This document shows positions 10,820 through 22,402 of a stretch of 64,000 nucleotides of DNA, piece after piece. The notes below the pieces were generated by a model. It saw nothing but the letters and a program-made list of their open reading frames with translations, was not told where the DNA came from and made no database searches. The DNA lies in contig WHVA01000058.1 of the NCBI GenBank assembly GCA_015179125.1, positions 1-64,000 of the forward strand. Direction: 5' to 3'. The translations under genes and the position numbers were made by a program. The DNA is from Gautieria morchelliformis (taxonomy: Eukaryota; Basidiomycota; Agaricomycetes; Gomphales; Gomphaceae). Position 1 is the first letter of the stretch; every line of letters begins with the position of its first letter.

Positions 10820-11617
10820 GCCATGGGGATCGTGAATCTCCAACGAGATTTCTTTGGGACACTTTCTGAGGACAGTGCAAACATGGAGGAGCATGTATGC
10901 AAGCTCCGTGGCATTCAACAGGAACTGAATGCACAAGGGCAGTACATACAGTAAGCAACACCAAATTCTCGAATATGTTGCTTACATCATTACCAGACCC
11001 CTGGTCAACATTTATTACAGCAGTCACTGCTAGTGGAGCCAGAACCACGGCTGATATGTTAATAGCATGGGTTCTTGATGAGGACCGAGCCCCGAAAGCT
11101 GGATCAGCATGGCAGATGGCGCTTAAGGTGCGACAACATCACAGACCAAAAAAGGATAACTCAGGGGTGACAAAGGGCAAGTGCCAAAATTGCGCCAAGA
11201 AAAGTCATTACATAAAGGACTGTTGGGCAAAGGGTGGTGGCAAAGAAGGCCAGGCACCAAAATGGTTCAAACCCAAGGAAACAGTCAAACAGGCAGAAGA
11301 AAAGGACTTTGCATTTGTATCTAAGGAGGTAGCATGCAGTGCTATTTGTGCATCTGACTGGTTAGCTGACTCAGCAGTGACAACACACATAGCTCGAAGT
11401 CAAAATAACTTCTCTAGCTATGCCGAGGAGCCATCAGAAATCGAGGGGATTTCACCTGGTGCAATACTCCACACACAAGGTCGATGCACAGTCTATGTGG
11501 AATTGAAGATCAGCGCCAAAATGAACATGATCGATTTACGTGATGTCAAGCACATGCTGGACACACCGAACAATCTTATCAGCATTGGGCGTTTAACTGA
11601 TAAGGGTAATAGGGCGA
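10820..11617 (+). pseudogene. Copia-2 gag and protease remnant
   Basis: Gag starts mid-domain (QRDFFGTLSEDSANMEEHV near 10840-10900), shifts frame near 10950 and continues with FSNMLLTSLPDPWSTFITAV. A CCHC knuckle CQNCAKKSHYIKDC is encoded near 11190-11230. The protease site reads WLADSAVTTHI (Asp-Ser-Ala, where Asp-Ser-Gly is usual) near 11360. The protein runs to NLISIGRLTDKGNRATF at 11617. The residues that appear to follow in the same open frame to 11727 belong to the inserted LTR, not to Copia. Confidence 0.8.
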
Positions 11618-11622
11618 CCTTC

Positions 11623-12273
11623 TGTTATGTATCGAGATTTCTGCAAGTCGGAACTAGAAAGGACAACGGCTTCAACTTATATGTTGCACCCCCAATGAAC
11701 TATCGTCCTAAGCATTTCAGATCGTGAGTTGGAAGTTGGAAAGTATCAAAGTAAGCAGAGGTTGGAAGTTGGGTCTGAAGGCAGAAAGTGGAGAGACGGA
11801 GGTCTTGCAAAACTCATTGTGCTAAGAACAGGAGATAGAGTGAAGGAAATCACATATCGAAGGTGATTATCTGATTGCAGAATAGCAAGCATAGATGAGG
11901 GGCTTTTATACAAAGAGCTGAGACAACAGGTAATGGGGTAGTACTAAGCCAATTCCAGAGGAAGTGGAAGTCGGATAGACATACAGTGTAAATAACTAAT
12001 TGGGAACAAAGGACTACAAGGGGGTGCAGGGTCGAGTAAAGAACAATGGCAAAAGAACAAGGGGTTGGAAAGTATATCTGACATCACAGAACAACGAGAC
12101 TCCAAAGGGGATGGACATATAGTCTTGCTGTGCTGTGAGTCGAGTCCGGTGGGTCAAAGTCATAGAGTTGAAAGAACAAAGGATATAACAAGGGGTGGGA
12201 TTGTCAGAATTATCAGAGGGTCGGAATGTAAGCGGAACTGAGTGTCAGAAGTCGGAAATGCATGGTCGTAACA
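11623..12273 (-). repeat. Solo LTR (gypsy-2-like family) with 5-bp target duplication
   Basis: 651 bp from TGTTATGTATCG (11623) to GGTCGTAACA (12273), flanked by CCTTC on both sides (11618-11622 and 12274-12278). Removing it restores the Copia-2 frame (RATF joined to TGTGIDFKS). Read on minus it matches the solo LTR at 56283-56973 over nearly its whole length (shared blocks GTGCTAAGAACAGGAGAT, GGTGATTATCTGATTGCAGA, CTTCAACTTATA in reverse sense). A TATA-like box TTGTATAAAAGC (minus) lies near 11915. Confidence 0.9.
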
Positions 12274-12278
12274 CCTTC

Positions 12279-13860
12279 ACAGGCACTGGCATTGACTTTA
12301 AATCACGTGCCAGAATTATTTCTGCACAGGGACAGAAGCATGGGTGGCTATTCTGCATAAAGGCGCGAGTGACTCAATCAATCAAGGCACAAGACTTTGC
12401 TGCAGTGGCAAAGGGACGGTCATGGGACAAATGGCACAGAATACTTATAAATTGTATTAAGATGCTGAAAAACAATGATCCAGTTACTGGACTCAAAATC
12501 ACCAAGTCTAAGGGGCCAAGCCAGTGCAAAGCATGCATACAGGGCAAGCAGCAGGCAGAGCTGTTCCCCAAAGAACTGAGGACACTGTCAATCAGGTCAG
12601 TGATCTAATGGTATCCAATGTATGGGGGCCTGCCCAGACTGAGGAACCATCATGTGAAAGGTACATCTATTCTTTCATGGACATCAAATCCAGGTACATG
12701 GTCATCTATTTTGGGAGCCCCAAGGATGAAGCACTCAGGCACTTTGAAACATACGACGTGTTTCTCGAGACCCAAATGGGTCAGAAGCTGAAACGGTTTC
12801 GCTCAGATAACAGTGGGGAATATATTAACAAGAATTTCAAGGATTTTTGTGCCAAGTATGGAATCATTATGGAAACTACAGCTCCATACTCCCCAGCCCA
12901 AAATGGAACTGCCAAACAGCTCAACCGAACCTTACTCAAACACACGCAGGCAATGATGTTTGCCAAGAATTTACCAAAAATACTTTGGCCTGAGGCCATG
13001 GCTTACACATGTTATATCAAAAATTGATCACCCACACAAGTGCTTGGAGATGACACAACACTGTTCCAGGCACTATTCAGCAAGAGGCCAAATACAGCAT
13101 GTCTAGAAGAATTTGGGAGGAACTGCTGGGTCATGGTACCGGATCAACACCAGGCTAAACCTGATCCAAAAGCAGAGGAGCACATATTCATTGGAGTAGC
13201 TGAACATGCAAAAGCTTGGAAATATTACAATAAAGCTTTTAAGCTTGCTCAGATCTCAAGAAACATCACATTCAATGAAAACAACAATAAACTCTATACT
13301 ATCCCGAATAATGACAACAACAACGCCAGTGACACGGCACTGCTTGAGGGGGAGCAGTCACCGCATCAGCATGTGCCAGAACCAATCCCATCTACCCCAC
13401 AGACGTCATCACCCCAGTCGACCCCCATTCCTGATCCACCTGAGCAAGTGCCAGCTCCACAGATTCAATGGACCGTGCATATTACTCAAAGGCTGGATTA
13501 TCACAAGCTGCACAACTCAGGCTGTACCAAGCAGGCTTATGTAATGCAGGAAATCGTCACCAAGCCCAAGAATTACAGGGCACCAGTATCATGTGATGAC
13601 GTGCCAATATGGGAGGAAGCAATGCAAGTTGAAATGGACCAACATAAAACACTTGGAACATGGGAACTGACAGAATTGCCACCTGGTCGAGTAGCCATTG
13701 GCTGTCAATGGGTATATGCTGCTAAAATGCAGCTGGATGGACAATTTGACAAAGCCAAGCCAAGGGTTGTAGCTCAAGGGTTCACACCAAGGCCAGGGAT
13801 GGATTATTATGAAATATCATCACCTATGGTCAAGTTCAACTCTCTACATGAAAACACTCG
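12279..13860 (+). pseudogene. Copia-2 integrase and RT N-terminal remnant
   Basis: After the LTR insertion the frame gives GAG-pre-integrase (WDKWHRILINC, QCKACIQGKQ) and the integrase core. The first catalytic Asp is Asn (VSNVWGP), the second is present (RSDNSGEY), and the third, Glu, is Lys (NGTAKQLNRTL). A TGA stops the frame at 13026, after which the connector and RT start are read (VFIGVA-like segment, then EEAMQVEMDQHKTLGTWEL and GCQWVYAAK). A deletion and frame change near 13855 precede the RT core. All of this marks a dead copy. Confidence 0.85.
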
Positions 13861-15102
13861 ATTGGGAGATTGAGATGATGGACGTCAGAGGCACTTATCT
13901 CAATTTGACTATAGAGGAAGAAATCTACATGCACCAGCCCGATGGTTTTGATGATGGATCTGGACATGTCCTAAGAATACACAGGGCACTCTATGGACTC
14001 AAACAATCAGGGCAGGCTTGGCACCAGCGCCTACGTGGATTACTACTTGGCCTTGGCTTTCATCAAAGCACTGCTGATGAATGTGTCTATATCAGACAGG
14101 ATAAGGACTCAATCAAAGTCATATAAGTATACGTGGACAACTTTGGCTTATTTGCTAATTCCAAGGAAGGGATAATCAAGCTCAAGGGGGAGCTTCATGA
14201 AAAATTCCCTATGACAGATTTAGGAGAAATGAAGAAAATTTTGGGAATTAGGATTGAGAGGAATAGAGAGGAGGGAATGCTAACTATGTCTCAGGGACAT
14301 TACATCGATGTCATACTCGATCAATTCAACATGGTGACAACACATTCCATATCTACACCTTTACACAAGATGATCAAACTTGTTGCACCCATAGACTCAA
14401 CAGGTCCAACCATCAAAGTACCCTATGCCAAGGTGATCAGCTCACTGATGTATGTGGCACTCAGTGCAAGGCCCGATTTAACTTTTACTTTACAGCATCT
14501 AAGTCAATTCACTACTACCTATGGAGCCGAGCACTAGACGGCAATCAAACACATACTCAGGTACGTCAATGGATCACATGACAATGGAATAACTTTCAAC
14601 TAGGATGCCAGCCTCAATCTTGAAATATGTGTTGATTCAGACGATGCCAATAGGACTGATGCACTTTCTATTAGTGGTTATGTGGCTATACTAGCAGGGG
14701 GAGCTACTGCATGGAGCTCAAAGAAGCAGCAAACGATTGCACTATCTACTATGGAAGCCAAATACATGGCACTTACTGAGGGCACTAAACAACTGATTTG
14801 GTTAAGGTACTTCATTGAGGAGCTTGGAATAGGTCAAACTCAGGCTACGTCACTCCAATCAAATAATCTAGGTGCCATCACCTTATCACATGACGCAACA
14901 TACACCACACGCATACCAAGCACATCAACATTGCTTATCACTTTATCCATGAGAAAGTGGCTTCTCATTAGGCAACACTTACATATGTCCCCATGAAGGA
15001 AAATGTAGCAGAGATATTCACCAAGGGATTGGACTTACACCAACATAAGTATCTAATGGGGAAATTAGGGTTCAAGGGAAAGGACTTCTCACTGAGGGGG
15101 AG
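13861..15102 (+). pseudogene. Copia-2 reverse transcriptase and RNase H remnant
   Basis: RT residues are clear: EIEMMDVRGTYLN, LYGLKQSGQAWHQRL, and the active-site YVDD written as YVDN near 14130, so one catalytic Asp is lost. Stops interrupt at about 14126, 14537 (where Trp is expected in EHWTA) and 14602. RNase H features follow (GGATAWSSKKQQTIALSTMEAKYMAL near 14700-14780, then VAEIFTKGL near 15010). A purine tract CTGAGGGGGAG abuts the LTR at 15102. Confidence 0.9.
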
Positions 15103-15337
15103 TGTTAGTAATTGGGATGATGAGTCAGCCAAGGATGAGCCGGCACACACATAGACAGATGTTTCAGAGCATTCTTGACTCCAGGATGCTGGTGCACTGC
15201 CACAGCATCAGCACAGCAACAGCTCAAAGCAATTAGTAATAAAGAGTATCATATTTAGTATAAAAGCAGACAGATCTCAAGTAGATCATAATAAGATCAT
15301 ATTTATATTTCCTTCATTCTACATGGTTAATCTGACA
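15103..15337 (+). repeat. 3' LTR of Copia-2
   Basis: TGTTAGTAATTGGG (15103) to TTAATCTGACA (15337), about 235 bp, directly after the purine tract. It contains a TATA box (AGTATAAAAGC) near 15257-15267. No 5' partner is left in the window. Confidence 0.75.
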
Positions 15338-15697
15338 CAGGAATGTTCTTGAAACCATCTAGAAGCCCAACCACTATGATACCAGGAGATGCAATGTATA
15401 CATGTGTCAATGAGTGTTTGCCCTGGAAAACTCATGTGGCCTCTCTACATCGTGTCCACAATCTGCCATGCACAAACCGGCCAAGATCGAGCTTTGTGGA
15501 CCCCTTCGCGATGACAGCAGTGTTTGCCGGCCACCACAAACCTACTTGGGACCAGGGTGCTATCCATAATAAAAGCTCTGAGGGCGAGTTTAATAACCAG
15601 CCATTTTCTACCTGAGAGTCATTTCAAAACCCCGGCACTGCAACTGTGCAAAGGATATTAGCAGATTTCATCATGTTCCAACAAATCAAGGTAACAG
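15338..15697. other. Spacer without recognised gene
   Basis: Sequence between Copia-2 and the 3' end of the NLR-like pseudogene. A 90-codon open frame on plus (15343-15615) has no recognisable domain. It may include the 3' flank of the NLR-like gene. Confidence 0.4.
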
Positions 15698-18600
15698 CTA
15701 CTGACTATGTGCTTGACCTGCGAATGGTGCTGAAATGTACTCGACAGTGTCTGCATCCCACACACGGATCGTGCGGTCAAAAGACCCGGAGACTATGAGC
15801 TTGCCATCCTGCGAGAACGCCACCGACGTGACCTTGTCAGCGTGGCCTTTGAATGGTGCTGAAATGACCTCCCCAGTGTTTGCATCCCACACACGGGTTG
15901 TCTTGTCATATGACCCGGAGACGATGCGCTTGCCGTCCTGCGAGAACGCCACCGACGCAACGCAGTTTGTGTGGCCTTCGAACGGGGCTGAAATTACCTC
16001 ACCGGTGTCTGTGTTCCACACACAGCTCGTCTTGTCAAAAGACCCGGAGACGATGCGCTTGCTGTCCTGCGAGAATGCCACCGACATGACCCAGTTGGTG
16101 TGGCCTTTGAATGGTGCTGAAATGGCCTCCCCGGTGTCTGCATTCCACACACGTATCGTGTTGTCTTCAGACCCAGAGACGATGCGCTTGCCATCCGGTG
16201 AAAATGCCACCGACCAGACGGACAAGGTATGACCTACCAGAATGGTTTGAATAGGTGGCCACGTGATCGCTTTCCCGGTCTCATCGGAGTAATCGTGGAA
16301 ATAGTGGAAGGTAAGTCTTCGACAGTTTTGACCTTTCAGGTGCAAACGGGAGTGCCGACAAATAAAGATGGGAAGCACTCTGCGAGATTACACTCCCAAA
16401 AGCAGCTACAAACTTCCCGGCATCTGTTGCGAATGCTGTAGTGCCATTATCCTGAAGATCATCAGACTCACGTCTGAGCTCGTCTATCAAGGCATACCAC
16501 GTGCTCACCTGGCTCCAGACAATGATCGATGAGAGCGCTGCGGATGCATCGAATACCTTCTTGATCAAACTCAATACTTCTAGCCAGTAGAGTAGCTTGG
16601 TCTCTAAGAAATCCTTGACTTTCGCATCCATACCTGGCGTCCAGGTGGTGGCGTGAATATGGTCCGCCCAAAAACGGCAAGAGTACGAAAGTTGTGAGGT
16701 TATATACTTCTTCGTCCATGTTGCCAAGTTTACAATATCGTCGTTACGCAGATGTGATGTTTAAAGCCAACAAATGTTGAAAAAAAGTTCATCCTTCATC
16801 ACGCGCACACATGACAGCGCAAGGCCGCCATGATGCATAGGTGTGTCGATGTAGTATGGTCCACTCTGGCTGTGATCTGTCAAGAAGTCATGAAAAGAGG
16901 TGTGTAGCAGACTGATTGTGCCAGATTCTTGAGAAGGCAGGCTCAGCAGAGAACCCATAGGTCCAACTATATCATGAACCTTGGTACCCAAGTCGTCTTC
17001 CTTGCACAATTTCTGCAGGGCAGACATCGAGAGCGGTTCTCTGGCGACAAGCATGCAGTCCATCACCAAGTGAAACTAATGCCTGAAATCGTCATCATCC
17101 GTCAAGTCATCGTCATCCCCGAATATCTGCTTGAGAACACTGAGATATAGCTAATCCATCCCACTGAGGTTCTTGGCCAAAAGTCTCTGCAGTTGGTTAA
17201 CAGGATCCCGACCATACTTCCCATCTCCTTTGATAAAACGACAAGCCGTGGATGCCCATTGAAAGTGACCCTCCGCTTTCTGAACTAATAATTGACACCA
17301 GTCATTGTTAGGCCATTTACGCTCGAGGGACGTAATATGACCTAGTTGGTCTTTCACCAAGCGAGAGACGTCATCGGCAGGGTTGGGGTCAATATCCTTT
17401 ATGGACCTGGACAGCACATGCTTCTTCCCAAGAAGGGCATCCCGTATGTCTTTTTCAGCACGTGAAGTGATAAGAAGGCGGAGATTAGATGGCAGTTTTG
17501 CTGCTTCACCGCCAAGGACAGACAAGAGACCCTTGCAAGATTCCTCGTCTCCTCTCTCATCCAATGCATCAATGACGATCACCGTCGGTCCAACGGTGGT
17601 TAGGCCCTGAGCGGGACCTAGAATGAACCTCTCAAACTGCACGCTAGGCATAAATGTGGTCCGAAGTTCTCGCGTCTCCCGAACCACTTTCAATAACGAT
17701 GCCTTGCGTTCCGGATCTAGATCAGCCAGACCACGAGCAATTGTGCTGAAGACATTTTTTTGGGGAGTGTTCTGCCTGATGAGCACGGTCGAAACAGTAC
17801 GAAGATCCGAGACGTTTGAGCCTGTCAAATCGTCGAGCGACCTCGTGAGCAACCGCAGATTTGCCAGCACCCGTGACAACGTTCAAGAAAATATCCCGGG
17901 GGTGTCATCGCTGTCCTGGTTGACCCAATCGCAGATCTCCCCAACAACTTCCTCGCGAGTACCCTGCAGACAACCTTTTTTAGGATCGCAACCAGCTCCC
18001 GCTGCGTGGGGCATGTCATTAAGCTGAACTTCGCCAGCTGGTTGCAAGGTGTATTAGCCTCGGGAAAGGCCCCAAATCAAGAAACTTACAGAGGTCGCCA
18101 ACGACATCCAGAACACGTAGTACAGTGATTTCAGTATGGATGACGGCATTTTCCTGTAACGCCAACCTGAGTTTGTTGAACGTGTCCTGGTATTGTTTGA
18201 CCTTGCTGTCGACATCCGACACGAGATTCTTCGCAGTTCTTTTCCCTGAATAAAGATCATCAGCCATGGCATCCTGACACAATGGGTCCAACATACAGAA
18301 GCTCTTGTTTTTGGCATAGTCGCGGATAAAATAACTACACTCTACTGTCTGATTCGTCAAGGATATGAGAATTGGCCTTTGCGATTCAACTTTCTTCAAC
18401 GGCTCGGCCAAGTGGACAAATGTATAGGCGTCTCCCATGGTTTTCGCCAGCTCATTGATGCCATCGTCCCGGTCCTTCTGAGCGATGATCGTCTAGCCAG
18501 ACGTCAGCTATGGTACTCAGCTGGTGTATGAGATAGATCTACCTTTGGCACACTAGACAGAATAGACCAAGCCATTTTCGCGTAAGGATGGACCTAGAAT

Positions 18601-19345
18601 CATGTATATGAGATGACCTGGGAGACCGCCGGCATTTGAACCATACCTCGGAGATACCATCCACGATCTCGGTAAACAGCTTGATCTTCTCCAAAAGTGG
18701 ATCCCAAGCCGCCATTATCGGGATGACTGTATTATTGGTGGTGGAAATGATGCCGTCGACCACATTCCCTGCACCAATAATTCGGGACAGCGCGGGGTTC
18801 ATATTATAGAACACTGACGCTTTGCCGACTGCTTCGTTCAACTGGCCCTCCAGCGCCTCGTCGGACGTCCTGAAAGATGTTATGGTGAACTCTAGGACAG
18901 TCTGAACATCATGCATGTTCCCGGCCTTATCGCATTTACGCAGTTTGCGAGGAACGGCCGCTGTGTTCGATGATTGCATCTGCACTCAGTCGTTGAGCGA
19001 CGAGGACTGACCTCCAGTTGCTCCTTCTGCAAGCAGTAACTCAATCCTTTCCTTTGCACCGCCAATGTACTCATCACTACCAATTGTATGATGCCTATAG
19101 ACTTCGACTCCTAATATGGAATCCTGATGCAAGTCGTTGCTGGGCATGGATTTAAGCTCACGCGAGGATAATAACACTGGAATTAAACGAACAAAAAGAA
19201 TGACTCATTCCACGAGGCAGCATTGCCTCTCACAGCTATGGCAGTCTTCTTGACACCCTTGTCGACAAAGAGTTTTACGTAGTATTTCCCAGGACATTTG
19301 CTGAACGGTCTGATATTGGGACGGTGATTGCATTTCAAGTCTGTG
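15698..19345 (-). pseudogene. NLR-like protein (C2 - helical - NACHT - WD40), broken
   Basis: Read on minus. A C2-like start (PGKYYVKLFVDKGVKKTAIA, 19290-19230) leads to ILGVEVYRHHTIGSDEYIGG and a helical region (18985-18050). The NACHT P-loop VVTGAGKSAVAHEVA lies near 17875 and a Walker B block VIVIDALDE near 17590, with LLITSRAEKDI after it. A winged-helix-like part (LVAREPLSMSALQKLCK, 17050) and a helical linker (16720-16300) follow, then four full WD40 repeats of the [14 protein letters not shown] type and a fifth broken one (16260-15710). This is the layout of fungal NOD-like receptors, presumed sensors in self/non-self or immune responses. The P-loop is out of frame with its surroundings (near 17895 and 17750) and another shift lies near 16300. 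Some joins are introns, but several lesions look real. Confidence 0.8.
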
Positions 19346-20223
19346 GTCGATTGTCAAGATTCAGTATACGATAGACAGTGCAAACGAAAGAGCCTTTCCT
19401 GCCACTTTGACGGCGCTTGTGGCTGCAGGAACGCTTCGTGGTGGACAGTCAAGTATTGGCTTATTGGAGAAGTTACGGTGAACTTACGCTACTGCGCATA
19501 CTAGCACATCATTGCCATTATTGGTGCTCATCGTTCACAGCGTTCGAGGGGGTGGTGGGCGGGAAAGGGCGCGGCATGGCACTCCCGTAACCTCTCAGGG
19601 ACTGCCGCATTCAGGCCGTGTCACGAAGACACGAAGAAACGCGAGCTCAGGACAGTCTTGTCACGCCTCCACTCTTCTGCCACACGACCACGTGATGGCG
19701 TCACCGCCAATAGACGACAACACGCACGTACACGAAGATTGTGACGTATCCCCTACCTCTGGGGTATCTGGGAGTCTCAGGTGCTTTGCCATGTCGACCG
19801 CTGATAAATGGGACCCCACCGGTCTGCCTCGGTGATGGAAATGAAGCTGATCCGTTTTCCATACTATGTTATGTTGAAAATCCGACACCTTTAACTCGCC
19901 CTTCTGCTCTTCACCTCCGCCCACCCCGAGTTCACGTGGGGTATAACGCCAGTGACCGGCCCCTGCGAAGCTGCAATCATAGGAAGAGTGATGAAGTGGA
20001 CACCTTGGCAATGGCATCGTGAGCACCCAAGGTCCGAGTCGCGCTTCATTACAATCTATTACATTGAGGAATAAATATTCTCTTCCTCTCCATTCAGACA
20101 TTCCTTTTGATATAGCCTGATATCTTGAATATGGTTCCAATATGCTATATGCCGCTTGGTAACCATTGAAGAGTGTTATATCTTCTAAACCTTCTGACTC
20201 AGATACTTCTATTATCTGTCCTA
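19346..20223. other. Upstream region of the NLR-like gene, no clear gene
   Basis: May contain the first exon and promoter of the NLR-like gene on minus. A 221-codon minus open frame (19661-20326) lacks any recognisable domain and crosses a transposon end at 20224, so I do not call it. Confidence 0.4.
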
Positions 20224-20470
20224 CACTGCAGGAAGACTGGGCACTTAACTTAAGTACATTATGCACTGATAAATCAGTGCAGAAGGTACCAAATTTAAGT
20301 GCTCGTGTACCTGAATTTAAGCACACCGGTCAATTGGCATGACCCTGAAATCTAGTAGAGAGAATGACCATTTCAGAAACAATTTACACTGAATTTCAGC
20401 CATTTTTGTACTTAAAAATGCCATTATAAAATACTGATAAATCAGTGTATTATAGTACTGAAATACAGGT
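20224..20470 (+). mobile_element. Plavaka-like (CACTA superfamily) terminal fragment
   Basis: Begins CACTGCAGGAAGACTGGGCAC followed by AAGTAC-rich AT sequence. The same signature, CACTGNAGGAAG..GGCAC, occurs at 31085 (minus) and 54635 (plus). Two copies of the palindrome CTGATAAATCAG lie at about 20265 and 20431. Such ends are typical of Plavaka-type elements in Agaricomycetes. No matching opposite end or transposase was found. Confidence 0.55.
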
Positions 20471-20869
20471 AAAATAACAAGTCGAGGGAGGAAGAGTAAG
20501 GGTGGGCGGAATAATGAAAATGAAAATATAAATATAAATATAAATAAATATAAAATAAAGCAAGAACCACTTTTCTTTTTTAGCGAGGACAGAGCACATG
20601 CGACATCGCACACGCGCAACCCACCTGCCCTCCCCCACGAGGCAATGCACGCACATCCCAACCCCGTCGGTCCACAAAGGACAAAGGGAGGCGGTGTAGA
20701 TGGCATGGCATGGCACCGAGTGCACCATCGGGGCAGACGCACCGGACCTCTATGAGCTGAGGAGGGCGGTGTGGTGGAGGGTGGAAGAGTGTATTGTCGC
20801 AGCCGAAGCACATCTCACGCATCAAACGAAAGCCCACGCGCACCGCACACAGCCAACTGCAAGCCAAAT

Positions 20870-21300
20870 GAACCAACACTGATACACACACCCAAATGAA
20901 AAATCCCAACACAAAGCACAGCACACACTCAGCATACCCAGCAAAGACCAAAACAGTGTGGCGACGACGCCCGCATGGATGGTGGTGATGGCGACGAGGG
21001 CGGCGGAGCCCTGGTGGAGAAAGGTGGAGGTCGAGACAAGCTGGAGCGGGAGGGAGACGATGTAGAACTTCAAAAGAACAGCAGCGCCACACGCACTGCG
21101 CATGGTCAGGGCACGCAGGTGTAAGCAGAGAGCGGAGGGACTGTACGCACCGACGGCGGCCTTGCAGCGCACGGCGATGCTGATGAGGAAAGGACAACGA
21201 AGAAGGCGACACTGCAGACAACAACATTGGCGACGTTGCTGAGGGCATGCGGCACAGCGAGGCGTGGGATGCCGCATTTCACGGTGATGCCGAACACCCC
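20870..21300 (-). pseudogene. Fragment resembling chitin synthase export chaperone Chs7
   Basis: Minus-strand pieces in order: CGIPRLAVPHALSNVANVVV and FFVV (about 21280-21200), RCKAAVG (about 21155), an apparent intron with GTGCGT donor and CGCAG acceptor (about 21150-21095), then LPLQLVSTSTFLHQGS, ALVAITTIHAGVVATLF and WSLLG (about 21045-20945). Chs7 is an ER multi-pass chaperone needed for export of chitin synthase III; the pattern of hydrophobic segments with LPLQL..T..F..QGS.ALV...IHAG...LFW fits it. A frame change near 21190 and loss of everything after the fourth segment indicate a broken partial copy. I infer the family from memory of the motif order. Confidence 0.55.
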
Positions 21301-22261
21301 ATGGCATTATACGTATACCCATCAAATACGCTCACATTCCCTCGCATGATAGAGAGTGCAGTGAGCGTGGGGAGGGTGTGGAGCGTGAAGTTGTGTTCAC
21401 GAATGCATTTGTATGGTTGCTGCAGGAGCAGGGGTGATAAGAGGCGTCACAGTTTGTGTGGAATGGTTATAGTGACTGCAGAGGGCTGAGGTCGAGAACA
21501 ACGCAAGAGAGAAACGAAAAAGCTAGTGAGCACCCCATAAACAAAAAAAAGCAAAACCAAAGACATGCCTAAATCCTCCAAGATTGACCTTTCTCATCCA
21601 CATCACTCGCTGTTGAGTCTGAATGTGTGAAGTGGTCTGTCAGAGTCAGAGGTGGGCGTGGTGTCTTGACGCTCATATATGGTACCTGCCCAAGCAAAAA
21701 GATCCTGCTCAGGTTTGTTGGACTTGCATATGGCATGCATATTTCCTGAGGCCTCGGTTCTCGAAGAGACGGCCGACACTAAGTCAGAGTCAATTATATG
21801 CATGGCAAAGATTGTTGAAAGTGTTACTTACGTTGAGGTAGAGACTGAAATATACTACTGTGATCGAAGGCCTGTGCAAAAATAGCTCATGGATATGTGG
21901 GTATTGAGCGGCATTAATGAGGACATAACAAGGTGACTTACTTAGCATTTGCCTGGTTGCAGGCTCCATCATCTAACCGAGGACATGTTCGCCAAGTTCG
22001 AGAGTAGTTATCGTTGATGTGAACGGTTGTTCGTTGTTGGGGGGTCATGGCGGTAGGAAGAAGGAGTTGCAATTTGGAAAGTGTCAGACATTGAATTGAC
22101 TTACTAAATCTCATTATTGCACGCACATAATCATGCCAGCGCCTCATACACGCTTGCAAGGGCCATACAAGTAATTGCAAGCAATATCCATACAATCCTC
22201 AGGCAAGACACCTTGTAGTATTTTATAATTGTTCGCTTGTTAACTACGCCGAACTGTCCTC
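21301..22261. other. Region without recognised gene
   Basis: About 1 kb with only short open frames. A minus frame at 22195-21938 (MYGYCLQLLVWPLQACMRRW) looks protein-like but I do not recognise it. Could be remnants of a host gene or a decayed element. Confidence 0.4.
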
Positions 22262-22402
22262 GCCATGCACCGGAGGGGCAGAGGAACTGACTGTCCATCG
22301 GCTACACCACCGTGCCCGTGCACCTCATCGGCACGATGGACGAGGAACAGGCCGATCTCGCAGCTGCGCTCTTGTGGGTCATGCCAGCTGTGTTGTGCTG
22401 TC
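22262..22402 (+). pseudogene. 5' part of a host gene split by gypsy-1
   Basis: The 141 bp before the gypsy-1 LTR is GC-richer and has a continuous frame (VPVHLIGTMDEEQADLAAAL, then LWVMPAVLCC) running up to the insertion. Its sequence continues at 28608 across the 5-bp duplication CTGTC. The product is unknown. The frame reads on into the LTR in the same frame used by pol (see findings). Confidence 0.4.

Larger units (their letters stand above)
10815..15337 (+). mobile_element. Copia-2, 5' truncated, split by a solo LTR
   Basis: Plus-strand order is gag (partial), protease, [solo LTR insertion 11623-12273], integrase, reverse transcriptase, RNase H, polypurine tract and 3' LTR (15103-15337). 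The 5' LTR and start of gag are missing. Catalytic residues are lost in several domains and there are at least four in-frame stops or frameshifts, so the element is dead. Confidence 0.9.

Noticed and set aside
11618-11727. C-terminal extension of the Copia-2 gag/protease frame
   Set aside because: These residues are encoded by the inserted solo LTR, shown by the CCTTC duplication and by match to 56880-56973.
19661-20326. 221-codon minus frame
   Set aside because: No domain, crosses a transposon end at 20224, and no splice or promoter support.
20580-20870. Continuation of the Chs7-like gene
   Set aside because: No frame gives the expected further membrane segments; similarity ends near 20945.
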